The notes under the pieces are model-generated. The model searched no databases. It was not told where the DNA came from and saw only the letters and a list, made by a program, of their open reading frames with translations. Below, one piece after another: positions 42,485 to 51,125 of a stretch of DNA of 64,000 nucleotides. The DNA comes from CAYFUG01 sp964346295 (GTDB lineage: Bacteria; Patescibacteriota; Minisyncoccia; Moranbacterales; DUUL01), in the NCBI GenBank assembly GCA_964346295.1, contig CAYFUG010000002.1:1-64000 (forward strand). The letters are read 5' to 3'. How positions within the stretch are numbered: position 1 is the stretch's first letter; the number at the start of each line of letters is the position of its first letter. A program made the position numbers and the translations under genes.

Positions 42485-44338
42485 CTAGTCTTTTACCAAC
42501 GCATCAAACTCATCCTTCTCCAAAGTCTCTTTCCTAATCAACTCCTTAGCTACCTTCTCTAAAGTCTCTGCTTTTTCGTCTAGAATCTCTCGAGCCTTTT
42601 GATGAGCCTCCTCAATAAAGCGACGCACTTCCTCGTCAATGCTTTCCGCCACTCTCTCGGAGTAGTTTTTGCGCTCTTGAATATCCCGCCCCAAAAATAC
42701 CAAATCATCATTTTCGCCATAAGTAACCGGCCCCAACTTACTCATTCCAAAGCGAGTCACCAACTTACGAGCCATCTCCGTCGCCCGCTCTAGATCATTA
42801 GAAGCTCCCGTGGTCATCTCATCAAAAATTCGCTCCTCGGCGGCATAACCACCCAACAGCACCGCCAACTGATCCAAAAAGTAAGAGCGGAACTTCAAAG
42901 AACGATCCTTGTCGGGCACATTGAGAGTATAGCCAGCCGCGTGCCCCCGAGAAACAATGGAGACTTTATGAACCGGATCAGCATTGGGCAAAGAAGCAGA
43001 AATCAAAGCATGCCCTCCTTCGTGATAAGCAGTAACCTTTTTTTCCTCTGGAGAAAAAACCTTGCTGCGCCGCTCCGGCCCCAAAATTACCTTTTCGATT
43101 GCCTCCCTCAGCTCGTCCATGCCAGTGGTTTTCTTGTCCCGCCGAGCCGCCAAAATAGCTCCTTCATTAACCAAGTTTGCCAAATCCGCTCCAGAAAAAC
43201 CCGGTGTTCGCTCAGCAATTTGACGCAATTTAACATCTTTTTCCATTTTTTTATCAGTCACATGCAATTTTAAAATTGCCTCTCTTTCTTCAATATCGGG
43301 ATTATCAATAGTCACTCGCCGATCAAAGCGTCCTGGGCGCAAAAGAGCGGGATCCAATACATCTGGTCGGTTAGTAGCCGCAATCACAATTACATTCACA
43401 TTAGTGTCAAATCCGTCCATTTCTACCAAGATTTGATTAAGGGTCTGTTCTCGCTCGTCGTTACCACCGCCCACGCCGGCTCCTCGATGCCGACCTACTG
43501 CGTCAACTTCGTCAATAAAAACAATAGCCGGTGCATTTTTTTTAGCCTGCTTGAAGAGATCTCGCACTCGGCTAGCTCCCACTCCCACAAACATTTCTAC
43601 AAATTCGCTTCCAGAGATTGAGAAAAAAGGCACATTAGCCTCTCCAGCCACTGCCTTGGCCAAAAGAGTTTTTCCAGTACCAGGAGGGCCCAACAGCAAA
43701 AATCCTCGCGGGATTCGCGCGCCCAAATCCCAAAATTTCTTAGGATTACGCAAAAATTCCACTACTTCGTAAAGCTCCTCTTTGGCCTCCTTGGCCCCCG
43801 CTACATCTTTGAAGGTAATTCGCCCTTCTTTGTCACGAGCCGGAAGCAAAACTCGAGCTCGAGAGCGACCAAAGGTCATGGCTTGATTATTGCCTCGCTG
43901 GGCTTGCCGCAATAAAAACCAAATAAAAAAAGCAATAAAGAAGAAAGGGAGTATAAAAGGAATAAAAACACCCACCCAAAAATCTCGCCCCGAAGTGTCC
44001 TCCAGGTTTAACTGAATATCCCTTAGTTTATCCTTCTCCACTCCTACATTAGCCAAAGATTCCGTCAGGGAACTCTCCGGCTCCTTACGAGAAACTTCCT
44101 TGGTGCCATCTTTCAGCTCAATTTCCAGCTCATTGCCCTGGACTTTAATCTCAGTTACCTCTTCCTCGTTGATTTGACTGGCCAATTCGCTCAGGGAAAC
44201 CTCCTTTTTCTCTTCTAAAGGAACAGAATAGAGCAAAACTAGACCAGAAATTACCACAAAGATACCCAAAAAAATAAATAAATTTCGGGTCAATTTTTTA
44301 ATAGGACCGCGATTATTAGGATTAACACTTTTTGCCAC
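42485..44338 (-). CDS. ftsH: ATP-dependent zinc metalloprotease FtsH
   Basis: 617 residues from a GTG start. Two membrane segments (about 19-38 and 120-143) flank an extracytoplasmic domain. The AAA module has Walker A GPPGTGKT (217-224), Walker B IVFIDEVDAVG (272-282), and the second region of homology ATNRPDVLDPALLRPGRFDR. The zinc site is HEGGH (439-443), a variant of the usual HEAGH. FtsH degrades membrane and short-lived cytosolic proteins as a hexamer. Repeat copy C abuts its 3' end. Confidence 0.96.
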   Translation of the reverse strand: MAKSVNPNNRGPIKKLTRNLFIFLGIFVVISGLVLLYSVPLEEKKEVSLSELASQINEEEVTEIKVQGNELEIELKDGTKEVSRKEPESSLTESLANVGVEKDKLRDIQLNLEDTSGRDFWVGVFIPFILPFFFIAFFIWFLLRQAQRGNNQAMTFGRSRARVLLPARDKEGRITFKDVAGAKEAKEELYEVVEFLRNPKKFWDLGARIPRGFLLLGPPGTGKTLLAKAVAGEANVPFFSISGSEFVEMFVGVGASRVRDLFKQAKKNAPAIVFIDEVDAVGRHRGAGVGGGNDEREQTLNQILVEMDGFDTNVNVIVIAATNRPDVLDPALLRPGRFDRRVTIDNPDIEEREAILKLHVTDKKMEKDVKLRQIAERTPGFSGADLANLVNEGAILAARRDKKTTGMDELREAIEKVILGPERRSKVFSPEEKKVTAYHEGGHALISASLPNADPVHKVSIVSRGHAAGYTLNVPDKDRSLKFRSYFLDQLAVLLGGYAAEERIFDEMTTGASNDLERATEMARKLVTRFGMSKLGPVTYGENDDLVFLGRDIQERKNYSERVAESIDEEVRRFIEEAHQKAREILDEKAETLEKVAKELIRKETLEKDEFDALVKD

Positions 44339-44494
44339 AAAATTATTTTAATGCTTATTGATTCAATTTAAAGTTTTTCCAAAGTTAACAATGCGTATTA
44401 ACCTAGGAAAAATTTTAACCAAAATACTAAAATAATTAAACTCTGTCTTCGAGAGATCAAATTAATAAGGAAGTAAGGCTAAAAAAGAATCCTA

Positions 44495-45571
44495 TTAAAT
44501 ATCCTTCTTAAACAAAAGCAACCCTTCCCCTTCGCGCTTAACTTGAATTCCTGAAAAATTTAGCTGCTGATTTTTACCCTTAGCGCTAAAAATAATCTTT
44601 TCCAACTCCGCTAAATGTTGCTTGGAAAGGTTGCGCAAATTTCCTTTAAGCTGCAATATCACTTTTCGCAAAATTAGAGCCCTGGTTGACTTTGATATTT
44701 TTTTTAAGCACTTTAAGTTAACCTCGAAAAAATCACTCTTTTCGAGTACTATCTTAGTATACTGGGTTTGAATATTTTCTTCAATATATTCTTCTGCCTC
44801 CTTAGCGATTTGGGATAAACTCACTAAACGATCTTTGATTTGAGATTGATAAGATTCTTCTAAAAAGGGAATTAACTCTCCTCGCACTTGATTACGCAAG
44901 AAGCTAAAATCTTGGTTGCTCTGGTCTTCTCGCCATCTCTGATCTAACTCCCCAAGAAAATCTCTGATTTCAAGCTTGGTGAAAGTCAACAAGGGCCGAA
45001 TCACTCTATCAGTTCGAAGTTTCATCCCTCCTAGACCTCGCAAGCCAGCCCCTCTTAATAAATTAATTAGAACTGTTTCTGCTTGGTCATCCTTAGTGTG
45101 CGCCACTGCGATCCAATCCAGGCCCTCCTGTTTACGCACCTGTTCAAATTTTTGATAGCGAAAATTACGAAAAACCTCCTCCTGATTGCTATTGCCGCTA
45201 AAAGTACTCCAGTGAGAATCTTTGCGATACCCCCTTTTGTAAAGGGGGCTAGGGGGATTGAGTAAATCGAGCTGATTCCTGAGTGAATCTTCCTCAAACT
45301 TGAAAACTGAAAGTGACAGCTGAAATTCTTGTGCTAAATCTCGCACTAGCTGCTCATCCTGCTCGGAAGCTTGGCCTCTGACTTGATAGTTAACATGAAC
45401 CAAGTGAAGTCTAAGCTTGTAACGAGGCCCTAAGCTCAAAAGCAATCTTACTAGCCCGACCGAATCCGAACCGCCCGAAACTCCCACTACTAATCCAGTT
45501 TCTTGATCCTTTCTTAGCCAACCTTGGCGAAAAATTTGCTCCTTAAAACACTTTATAAATTTACTGTTCAT
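44495..45571 (-). CDS. tilS: tRNA(Ile)-lysidine synthase with repeat-derived insert
   Basis: 358 residues. TilS attaches lysine to C34 of tRNA-Ile(CAU). The PP-loop VVGVSGGSDSVGL (about 28-40), LHLVHVNYQVRGQASEQDEQ, and IAVAHTKDDQAETVLINLLR followed by GAGLRGLGGM are clear. Between LRNQLDL and NQEEVFRNFRYQKFEQV there is an insertion of about 27 residues (102-128), beginning NPPSPLYKRGYRKD. It is encoded by a CCCCCTTT-type hairpin and its flank. The frame stays open and the gene is otherwise normal, so the enzyme may tolerate it. It is 6 nt downstream of the cytidylate kinase-like gene. Confidence 0.93.
   Translation of the reverse strand: MNSKFIKCFKEQIFRQGWLRKDQETGLVVGVSGGSDSVGLVRLLLSLGPRYKLRLHLVHVNYQVRGQASEQDEQLVRDLAQEFQLSLSVFKFEEDSLRNQLDLLNPPSPLYKRGYRKDSHWSTFSGNSNQEEVFRNFRYQKFEQVRKQEGLDWIAVAHTKDDQAETVLINLLRGAGLRGLGGMKLRTDRVIRPLLTFTKLEIRDFLGELDQRWREDQSNQDFSFLRNQVRGELIPFLEESYQSQIKDRLVSLSQIAKEAEEYIEENIQTQYTKIVLEKSDFFEVNLKCLKKISKSTRALILRKVILQLKGNLRNLSKQHLAELEKIIFSAKGKNQQLNFSGIQVKREGEGLLLFKKDI
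45226..45262. repeat. CCCCCTTT-type palindromic repeat, copy 3, inside tilS
   Basis: GATACCCCCTTTTGTAAAGG followed by GGGCTAGGGGGATTGAG: a hairpin CCCCCTTT/AAAGGGGG plus a second GGGGGATT arm. Read in the tilS frame it gives NPPSPLYKRGYR. Translated copies of such repeats (NPPSPL-KG-like) are known from ORFs of unrelated bacteria. Confidence 0.75.
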
Positions 45572-45577
45572 AAAAAT

Positions 45578-46150
45578 CTAGGTGGTCGGGTTCCTGGATT
45601 TTTCGATAAAATCCCTTATTTTTTCAAACACTTCGTCCTTAGAAAGACTTGTGGTATCCACTACTAAATCATAATTACTCTCGTCCCAGATATAGACCCC
45701 GTAATATTCTTTATATCTTTTGTTGTCAGTTTTTTTGCGCCTCCGGTTAGCCTCGATGATTTCCTCAATAGAGCCCATAGAGGCATTCTCGTTCTTTCGA
45801 TTTTCAGATTTTTCCTCTAATTCAATCAAAATTCTCCTAGCTGCTACCTCTTCCGAGGCTTTTAAGAAGACCTTCAAAGAGTTGGGAATAAGACACCAAG
45901 CAAGTCTACTATCAAAAACAACTTCCTCTCCGCTTCTTCCAATTTCTATAGTTCTTTGATCAATCTCTTGGTCAATAGATTTATCTTTTTCTCCCAATTC
46001 TAAGAGCTCTACTAAAGTCATATTCCTCTCTTGGGCCATACTTCTGAAAATTTCCCCCGTACAAACATACTTCATGCCTAGTTCCTGGGCAATTCTTTTT
46101 CCTACAGTGCTTTTTCCAGAGCCATGCTCACCATTAAGTGTAATAATCAT
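45578..46150 (-). CDS. cytidylate kinase-like protein
   Basis: 190 residues. P-loop ITLNGEHGSGKSTVGKRIAQ near residues 3-22, then ELGMKYVCTGEIFRSMAQER, EVVFDSRLAWCLI and YDLVVDTTSLSKDEVFEKI. This is the layout of the archaeal-type/AAA_CMK-like cytidylate kinases, which phosphorylate (d)CMP. It lies immediately upstream of tilS. Substrate preference is inferred from family only. Confidence 0.8.
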   Translation of the reverse strand: MIITLNGEHGSGKSTVGKRIAQELGMKYVCTGEIFRSMAQERNMTLVELLELGEKDKSIDQEIDQRTIEIGRSGEEVVFDSRLAWCLIPNSLKVFLKASEEVAARRILIELEEKSENRKNENASMGSIEEIIEANRRRKKTDNKRYKEYYGVYIWDESNYDLVVDTTSLSKDEVFEKIRDFIEKSRNPTT

Positions 46151-46164
46151 TTGAATTTTTATTC

Positions 46165-46875
46165 TTAATCAAATTTAGAAAAATCCTCAAAAACTCTCTC
46201 TTCTAGATCTTTACGCCACAGTTTTTTTTGAGTTTCGTAGGCTAAGAAAATTAAGATTCCCCAGCAACCCACCGCTACTACCGGAACTGACCACTTAAAG
46301 TGACTAGTTCCCGTATAGATAACTAGTAATATCACTAAAATAAATACCATTCTTAACTCGGTAAAGCCAACTCCTAAAAAATTAGGCCGGTAATTCTTCT
46401 TCTCAAAAGACTTTACCACTAAAGAATGAAGTGAAAATCCTCCTATCGAAACCACCAACAACAAAAACCATAATTCCAACTTACCGGGCGCAATTAAATA
46501 ACCCGCTAACAATAAAACATTAATAAAAAGGTAATCCAAGAGATAACCTGTGTAAAAAAACCATCTAACTAGACTAAAGTCCTGCCAATAAGCCTTCTCT
46601 CTCCCCCACAAATCAGAGAAGTACTGAAAAATAATCACTACTACTATCCCCCCCAACCAAAGCAAACTGCTTTGAGCTAAAAAACCAAAAAATCCTGCCA
46701 ATAGGCTCCAGACCACAGTCATTCCTAATAAATACTGAGGTTCTAGTTTGGCAGGAATCTTGGTTGCTCCCCACTGAGAAATCTTTTTTTCATAGCGACT
46801 CAAAGTAGGACCCCGGGAATCATCTACTTCCCGATCCTGAGAAAATCTTTTTTGAAAAGCCTCAAATTCCGTCAT
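46165..46875 (-). CDS. polytopic membrane protein of unknown function
   Basis: 236 residues from ATG 46875; a TTG at 46914 is less likely. Six hydrophobic segments (about 45-66, 69-87, 102-120, 127-145, 150-168, 183-220). N- and C-termini are charged and cytoplasmic. No family recognised. It is followed 14 nt later by the cytidylate kinase-like gene on the same strand. Confidence 0.65.
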   Translation of the reverse strand: MTEFEAFQKRFSQDREVDDSRGPTLSRYEKKISQWGATKIPAKLEPQYLLGMTVVWSLLAGFFGFLAQSSLLWLGGIVVVIIFQYFSDLWGREKAYWQDFSLVRWFFYTGYLLDYLFINVLLLAGYLIAPGKLELWFLLLVVSIGGFSLHSLVVKSFEKKNYRPNFLGVGFTELRMVFILVILLVIYTGTSHFKWSVPVVAVGCWGILIFLAYETQKKLWRKDLEERVFEDFSKFD

Positions 46876-46993
46876 ATAGTTGAAAACTAAGAAGTTGAGA
46901 TTAGAGTCGATCAAAGTCAGTCTTCATTAAAAAATGCTCTTGAGTCAAGAAGTTAGACTAAATCTTAAAGCAAAGAAACAGCCTGGAAAGTAA

Positions 46994-48397
46994 TTATTCT
47001 TCGGTAGCCTCCTTCTCTCCCTCTGGCTTTTCAGAAGCACGCTCCTCTTTAGCACCTTCTTTGGCATCTTCTGCTTTCTCCTTCTCTTCTTTTTTAGAGG
47101 CGACCTCTTTATTTTCTCCAATAAACTTCAGTCCCATCCGATGTTCACTAGGTTCCATAGACATAATTTGCCAGAGATACTCTTCGTCGGCTTTGATGAT
47201 TTCGTCCAAAGCTCGCTGAGGATATTGCGGAAATCCACTAACGTGAGCTAATCCATGAATATCTTTGTCTAAGTAAACAAACGCTCCAAAATGATTGATT
47301 TTGTGAACCATTCCCACTACTTTTTCTCCTACATTATACTTCTTAGCAGCAGTCATCCAAGGATCGTCTTTAAGCACCCTGGTGGAAAGTGAAATTCTAG
47401 TGCCATCAATAGAAATAATTTTAGCCTGAACTTTCTCTCCCACCTTAACCACTTTACGAGGATCTTCAATTAACTGCCAATCTAGTTGGGAAATATGCAC
47501 CAGACCCTCCAGTTTATCATCTTCTTGAGCCACATCCTGCTTGGAAGGAGGAGCGAATTTAACAAAAGCTCCAAAGTCAACAATGCCACTAACCTGACCT
47601 GTTACGACATCACCTACCTTAAGCTCCGCAATAGCCTCTTTTTCCTTGCCTAAATTAGCGGCCTTCTCTGACACAATTAACTTCTCCTCTTCGTCATCCA
47701 GATCAAGTATGCAAACGCTCATCTCCGTTCCTATATAACCCCGAAGGATCTCTAGAATTCGCTGCTTATCACCGTCTTCTACTCGAGGGTAATGTTCTGA
47801 AGTTAACTGACTAACCGGCATAAATCCAGTAATTCCGTTGATTTCTACCATCAAGCCACCCTTATTAGCATCCAATATTTTAGTAATGACAACAGCTTTT
47901 TCTTTCATTTTCTGGCGCAAATCCTTCCAAGCCTCTTCTCTGATTGCCTCACTAATGGAGAGCTCTACATAACCATCTTCGTTTTCTAAGTCCAAGATAA
48001 CCGCAATTAGCTTATCTCCAATTTCCAATTTTTTCCGATCTGGACCAAAGCCATCTTTAATATCTTTTCCGTAAACAACTCCCGCGCCTAATTTTTCCAA
48101 ATCCACATAGACTGCCATAGATTCTACTCCCACTACCCGACCTTCTACTTTTTCTCCTTCTTGAGTTAACTTAACCGGGTATTCTCGCAATAAACGAGCC
48201 ATTTCTGACTGCTCTTCCCCCTCTTCTTTTTCCTCTTTGTTATTTTTAGCACTGTCATCCAAGGAATATTCCCCTTCTTCTTGCTCTGTCTCCAAAGAAA
48301 AATCCTCGGGGTCTCCCGGAGTAACACCATCCAATAATTGGTCGATTTCCTCTTCTATGGCTACTTTCTTTGTAGCCGTTTTGGTTTGATCTGACAT
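46994..48397 (-). CDS. rpsA: S1-domain RNA-binding protein (ribosomal protein S1-like)
   Basis: 467 residues with four S1 (OB-fold) domains: about 75-155, 165-255, 260-345 (VGDVVTGQVSGIVDFGAFVK) and 350-425 (GEKVVGMVHKINHFGAFVYL). The N-terminus is acidic, and the C-terminal 35 residues form a Lys/Glu/Ala tail. S1 binds mRNA on the 30S subunit and helps translate leaders without Shine-Dalgarno sequences, which fits their rarity here. E. coli S1 has six domains; four is usual for many phyla. Confidence 0.9.
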   Translation of the reverse strand: MSDQTKTATKKVAIEEEIDQLLDGVTPGDPEDFSLETEQEEGEYSLDDSAKNNKEEKEEGEEQSEMARLLREYPVKLTQEGEKVEGRVVGVESMAVYVDLEKLGAGVVYGKDIKDGFGPDRKKLEIGDKLIAVILDLENEDGYVELSISEAIREEAWKDLRQKMKEKAVVITKILDANKGGLMVEINGITGFMPVSQLTSEHYPRVEDGDKQRILEILRGYIGTEMSVCILDLDDEEEKLIVSEKAANLGKEKEAIAELKVGDVVTGQVSGIVDFGAFVKFAPPSKQDVAQEDDKLEGLVHISQLDWQLIEDPRKVVKVGEKVQAKIISIDGTRISLSTRVLKDDPWMTAAKKYNVGEKVVGMVHKINHFGAFVYLDKDIHGLAHVSGFPQYPQRALDEIIKADEEYLWQIMSMEPSEHRMGLKFIGENKEVASKKEEKEKAEDAKEGAKEERASEKPEGEKEATEE

Positions 48398-48703
48398 AAT
48401 TAGAAACGAGACAATAAAGAACTCCGTCCTCCTGGATTCTTTTTCGCCTTATTAAAACTTTTAACTTAGTTTAAATTTCACAAGCAAGTCTTAATTTATA
48501 AAACAAAAAAGCCTCCCGGAGAGGTTTCCTAGTTCCGTCTATCTCGTTAGGTTAATGATTAAATTAGAAATTAGAGAGACTAAAATAAATCCTCTAGGTA
48601 GAGATTAATTTATCACCCTTACAATAAAAAGTCAATTCCAAGTAAAGTTGCTGCTAATCCCAAAAACTATCTAGAGATTCCTCAAAAAAGCAAGCTCGGG
48701 TCA
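48398..48703. other. aminotransferase to S1 intergenic region
   Basis: 306 nt with a terminator (48504-48528) and otherwise AT-rich sequence holding the S1 gene promoter and leader. An AGGAGG lies about 35 nt before the S1 ATG, too far for a normal RBS. No ORF. Confidence 0.45.
48504..48528 (-). terminator. rho-independent terminator of the aminotransferase gene
   Basis: Minus strand: AAACCTC-TCCGG-GAGG followed by CTTTTTTGTTTT. The 4-bp GC core is extended by A-T pairs around a bulged C. It lies about 175 nt beyond the aminotransferase stop. Confidence 0.6.
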
Positions 48704-49828
48704 CTAATTTTTCGCTAAATCTTGCAAAATTACAATCCCTTTCTTTAAATCCTCCTTTCGAGAAGCCAAAGAAATCCTAAAGTAGCCGGCCTTTTTAGAG
48801 AAAACCTCCCCCGGGACAATCAAAACCTTGCGATCCAGTAATTGCTGCACTAAATCTGGCTGATTCTCCGGAATTTTAATCCAGACATAAAAAGCCCCTT
48901 CTGGATAAGCTAGCTGATAGTGATCCTGGAGGCCCTGATAAATCGAATCTCGCCGCCGCCGATATTCCGCCACTTCCTTCTCAATTCCTACCTGATCCCA
49001 AGCTTCCACCAAAGCCTTTTGAGCCATGCTAGGCGCACACACAAAAGAGTATTGTTGCAGCTTAGCCATTTGTTCAATCACTGTTTCTGGGGCGTGCGCA
49101 AAGCCCACTCGCCAACCAGGAATCGCCAAGCTCTTAGAAAAACCTCCTAAAGTGATGGTCTCAGGGTAAATGCTCCCAATAGAAAAAAACTTTTGGTCGT
49201 AATCAAACTTTTCGTAAATCTCATCGGAGAGAATCATTAATTGATGTTGCTGGGCCACTGCCGCCACCGCCCCTAGCTCCCCTTGAGAATACACCGCTCC
49301 CGTGGGGTTATTAGGGGAATTCAGCAACAGCAACTTGGTTTTAGAGGTGATTAACTTTTCTAAATCTTGAGCCTCTAAATGAAAATTACTGCCGTAAGTA
49401 TCCCACAGCACCACTTTGACGCCTAAAAAATCCAAGAGTTGTTTATAGAGGACAAAATAAGGATCTGGCACAATCACTTCGTCTCCCGGATTCAGCAACA
49501 TCCCAAAGGCCAGCAATAGACCTCCCGAAGTCCCCGAGGTTACTATAATTTCTTCTGGTTGAGCTTTGATTCCGTTTTCTACTTGAAGCTTTTTTGCGAT
49601 TTTAGCCCGCAATTCTGGCAATCCCGCAGTGGGGGCATAGCCGTTAAAATCGTCCTGGATCGCCGCTTGAGCCGCCTTCTTTAGCGCTGGAGAAGCAGCA
49701 AAATCCGGCTGACCAATGGAGAGATTGACCCACTCCCCCGGCTTAGAACCAGCCGCCAAAGCAAACATCTTCCGGATCCCAGAAGGCTCCATTCGGCCAA
49801 TGGATTGAGAAAAATTAAAATCCTCCAT
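48704..49828 (-). CDS. class I/II PLP-dependent aminotransferase
   Basis: 374 residues. Fold-type I aminotransferase with LSIGQPDFAASPALKKAAQA, VTSGTSGGLLLAFGMLLNPG, NSPNNPTGAVYSQGEL, SDEIYEKFDYDQ and the PLP lysine in LGGFSKSLAIPGWRVGF. The C-terminus has the substrate Arg in FRISLASRKEDL. It resembles aspartate/aromatic aminotransferases of group I-gamma. With the prephenate enzymes at 52-54 kb it could perform the last step to Phe or Tyr. Confidence 0.9.
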   Translation of the reverse strand: MEDFNFSQSIGRMEPSGIRKMFALAAGSKPGEWVNLSIGQPDFAASPALKKAAQAAIQDDFNGYAPTAGLPELRAKIAKKLQVENGIKAQPEEIIVTSGTSGGLLLAFGMLLNPGDEVIVPDPYFVLYKQLLDFLGVKVVLWDTYGSNFHLEAQDLEKLITSKTKLLLLNSPNNPTGAVYSQGELGAVAAVAQQHQLMILSDEIYEKFDYDQKFFSIGSIYPETITLGGFSKSLAIPGWRVGFAHAPETVIEQMAKLQQYSFVCAPSMAQKALVEAWDQVGIEKEVAEYRRRRDSIYQGLQDHYQLAYPEGAFYVWIKIPENQPDLVQQLLDRKVLIVPGEVFSKKAGYFRISLASRKEDLKKGIVILQDLAKN

Positions 49829-49936
49829 ATTTTTAATTTAATAGAATTACCAAAATAAAAACCGCCTGTCATTCCAAACTTCTTGCCAGATCTTCTGAAA
49901 GAAAACTCTAAGATTCTGAATCGGTCCCTAAAAAAT

Positions 49937-49964
49937 TTGACATTTAGTCTCTTTGTTCTATAAT
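49937..49964 (+). promoter_or_regulatory. near-perfect sigma-70 promoter
   Basis: TTGACA (49937-49942), 16-nt spacer, TATAAT (49959-49964): both hexamers match consensus exactly. It points rightward into a stretch without an ORF and has no plus-strand gene downstream, so it probably drives a non-coding RNA starting near 49971. Confidence 0.75.
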
Positions 49965-50052
49965 TCAAGTACAAATCGCTTCCCCCAGTTTACTCCGACT
50001 GGAAGCTCCGAGACCTCCGTTCCTCCGGGAATGGGGGTCGTTTATTAGTGGA

Positions 50053-50171
50053 GGAATTACGCATTTGGAAAATTTCGTTGTTACAAGCTGCGTTTAGCGC
50101 TCACCGTACCCTTCAGTACGCCTCCCGCTAAGCCTCGCTTGCGCCTAGTAATTTCCTCAAATCCGTAATCC
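50053..50171 (-). repeat. palindromic repeat family 1, copy F (inverted)
   Basis: Minus-strand core GGCGTACTGAAGGGTACGGT, then AACGCAGCTTGTAACAACGA and AATTTTCCAAATGC. The ends ATTACGCATTTGGAAAATTT and its near-complement (AATTTCCTCAAATCCGTAAT) form terminal inverted repeats. It is the only copy lying on the minus strand. Confidence 0.75.
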
Positions 50172-50219
50172 CTAGGCTATACATCAGCGAGCGACCATTG
50201 AAGGCTATAATTATTAAGT

Positions 50220-50242
50220 ACCCCGCCTTGACGGGGTTTTGC
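50220..50242 (+). terminator. rho-independent terminator of the candidate ncRNA
   Basis: ACCCCG-CCTTGA-CGGGGT followed by TTTGCTTCC: a 6-bp GC-rich stem and short U-run on the plus strand. Confidence 0.7.
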
Positions 50243-50333
50243 TTCCTATAAACAACACTCATCCATAGACTCTATCCTACCCGACCTCTAGCTACTCCTA
50301 ATTTGCCTTTTGAGTTTTATCTTTTGAGCTTTC

Positions 50334-50729
50334 CTAGAATCCCAGCAACCTAGCCAACCCAGCTTTCACTTCATTAAATTCCCCCCGGTTAATCTTAGAA
50401 ATCTTTCGTAGCAGTCGCTTGCTACTCAAAGCCCGCAATTGCGACAAAATCACTTGGTAACCTTCTTTTTCGTAAGTGATCGGTTGGTAATACCGCCCTT
50501 GTTTTTGCTGGCTAGTCACCGGCAACCCCCAAAAGAGATTATGATTAAATTTTTTCAATATCAAAACCGGCCGCTCAAATTTATCGTGCTTGCCATCTTG
50601 CTCATGGCCAATATTAACGCCTAGGCTACTCCACCAAATTTCTCGCTCCTTAAAATAAAGCTTTTCCTTGCGCTTAACCCCATGCAACTGCTTTTTTTGC
50701 TTATTCCAAGTATCAAAATCTTTTTTCAT
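50334..50729 (-). CDS. PemK/MazF-like toxin
   Basis: 131 residues. The PemK/MazF SH3-like barrel is recognisable: REIWWSSLGVNIGHEQDGKH followed by DKFERPVLILKKFN, LFWGLPVTSQQK, and VILSQLRALSSKRLLRKIS. MazF-type proteins are ribosome-independent mRNA interferases. The N-terminal 25 residues are a basic extension. No antitoxin gene is adjacent: neighbours are the ncRNA candidate and a small membrane protein. It may be solitary or act with a distant antitoxin. Confidence 0.82.
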   Translation of the reverse strand: MKKDFDTWNKQKKQLHGVKRKEKLYFKEREIWWSSLGVNIGHEQDGKHDKFERPVLILKKFNHNLFWGLPVTSQQKQGRYYQPITYEKEGYQVILSQLRALSSKRLLRKISKINRGEFNEVKAGLARLLGF

Positions 50730-50788
50730 TTTATTAAAGTCTTATTTTAAAACAGTTTCCAATACAGACTCGCTGTCGTAAACTTACT

Positions 50789-50825
50789 GTCATTCCGGAA
50801 TTTCCACGGGAAATATCCGGAATCT
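50789..50825. repeat. ATTCCGGA-type hairpin repeat
   Basis: GTCATTCCGGAATTTCCACG followed by GGAAATATCCGGAATC: a 14-bp near-perfect hairpin (ATTCCGGA-ATTTCC with GGAAAT-A-TCCGGAAT). It has the form of a REP-like palindrome and lies in the gap before the PemK gene. A diverged GTCATTCC...GAATC stretch at about 49868-49922 may be a second copy. Confidence 0.6.
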
Positions 50826-50847
50826 TAGTTAAATAAATAACAAATAT

Positions 50848-51084
50848 TTAACTCAAAACAGTTCCAATTTCTTCCTGAAATATCCCTGCCAATAAAACCA
50901 ACCAAATAACTAAACTGATCAAAAACAACCCTACAGCAAAAAGAACTTTCCTCCAAGAACTTAAGCCCCTGATTTTCTTCTTGAAAGTAAATAATAAAAC
51001 AACAAAAAGTACCAATGTTGGAGACAAAAGAAGCCCGATTCCAAAAAGTATAGGCCCTCCAGAATGCCCAAAATCTGCTATCAT
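50848..51084 (-). CDS. small two-TM membrane protein, paralogue 1
   Basis: 78 residues, two hydrophobic segments (about 12-33 and 45-70) with a basic loop (FKKKIRGLSSWRKVLFAVG). It is paralogous to the product of 51745: both share LxP--VxFxxLLxxFKxKxxxLxxWxKxLxxxG. The two flank rdgB. Function unknown. Confidence 0.6.
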   Translation of the reverse strand: MIADFGHSGGPILFGIGLLLSPTLVLFVVLLFTFKKKIRGLSSWRKVLFAVGLFLISLVIWLVLLAGIFQEEIGTVLS

Positions 51085-51125
51085 AATCTTGTCTTATTTA
51101 TTTAAAATTGTTTTGAAATTCAAAA

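Larger units (their letters stand above)
49971..50242 (+). ncRNA. candidate structured non-coding RNA
   Basis: About 270 nt between a consensus promoter and a terminator, with no ORF. The 5' part folds into CTTCC...GGAAG (49981-50008) and a long hairpin GACCTCCGTTCC-TCCG-GGAATGGGGGTC (50012-50039). The middle is family-1 repeat copy F in inverted orientation. It lacks the conserved words of tmRNA, RNase P RNA, SRP RNA and tRNA, so I cannot name it. It could be a novel small RNA or a 6S-like RNA. Confidence 0.5.

Noticed and set aside
50100..50160. Reading the ncRNA region as a protein-coding gene
   Set aside because: No frame of useful length is open on the plus strand between the promoter and the terminator.
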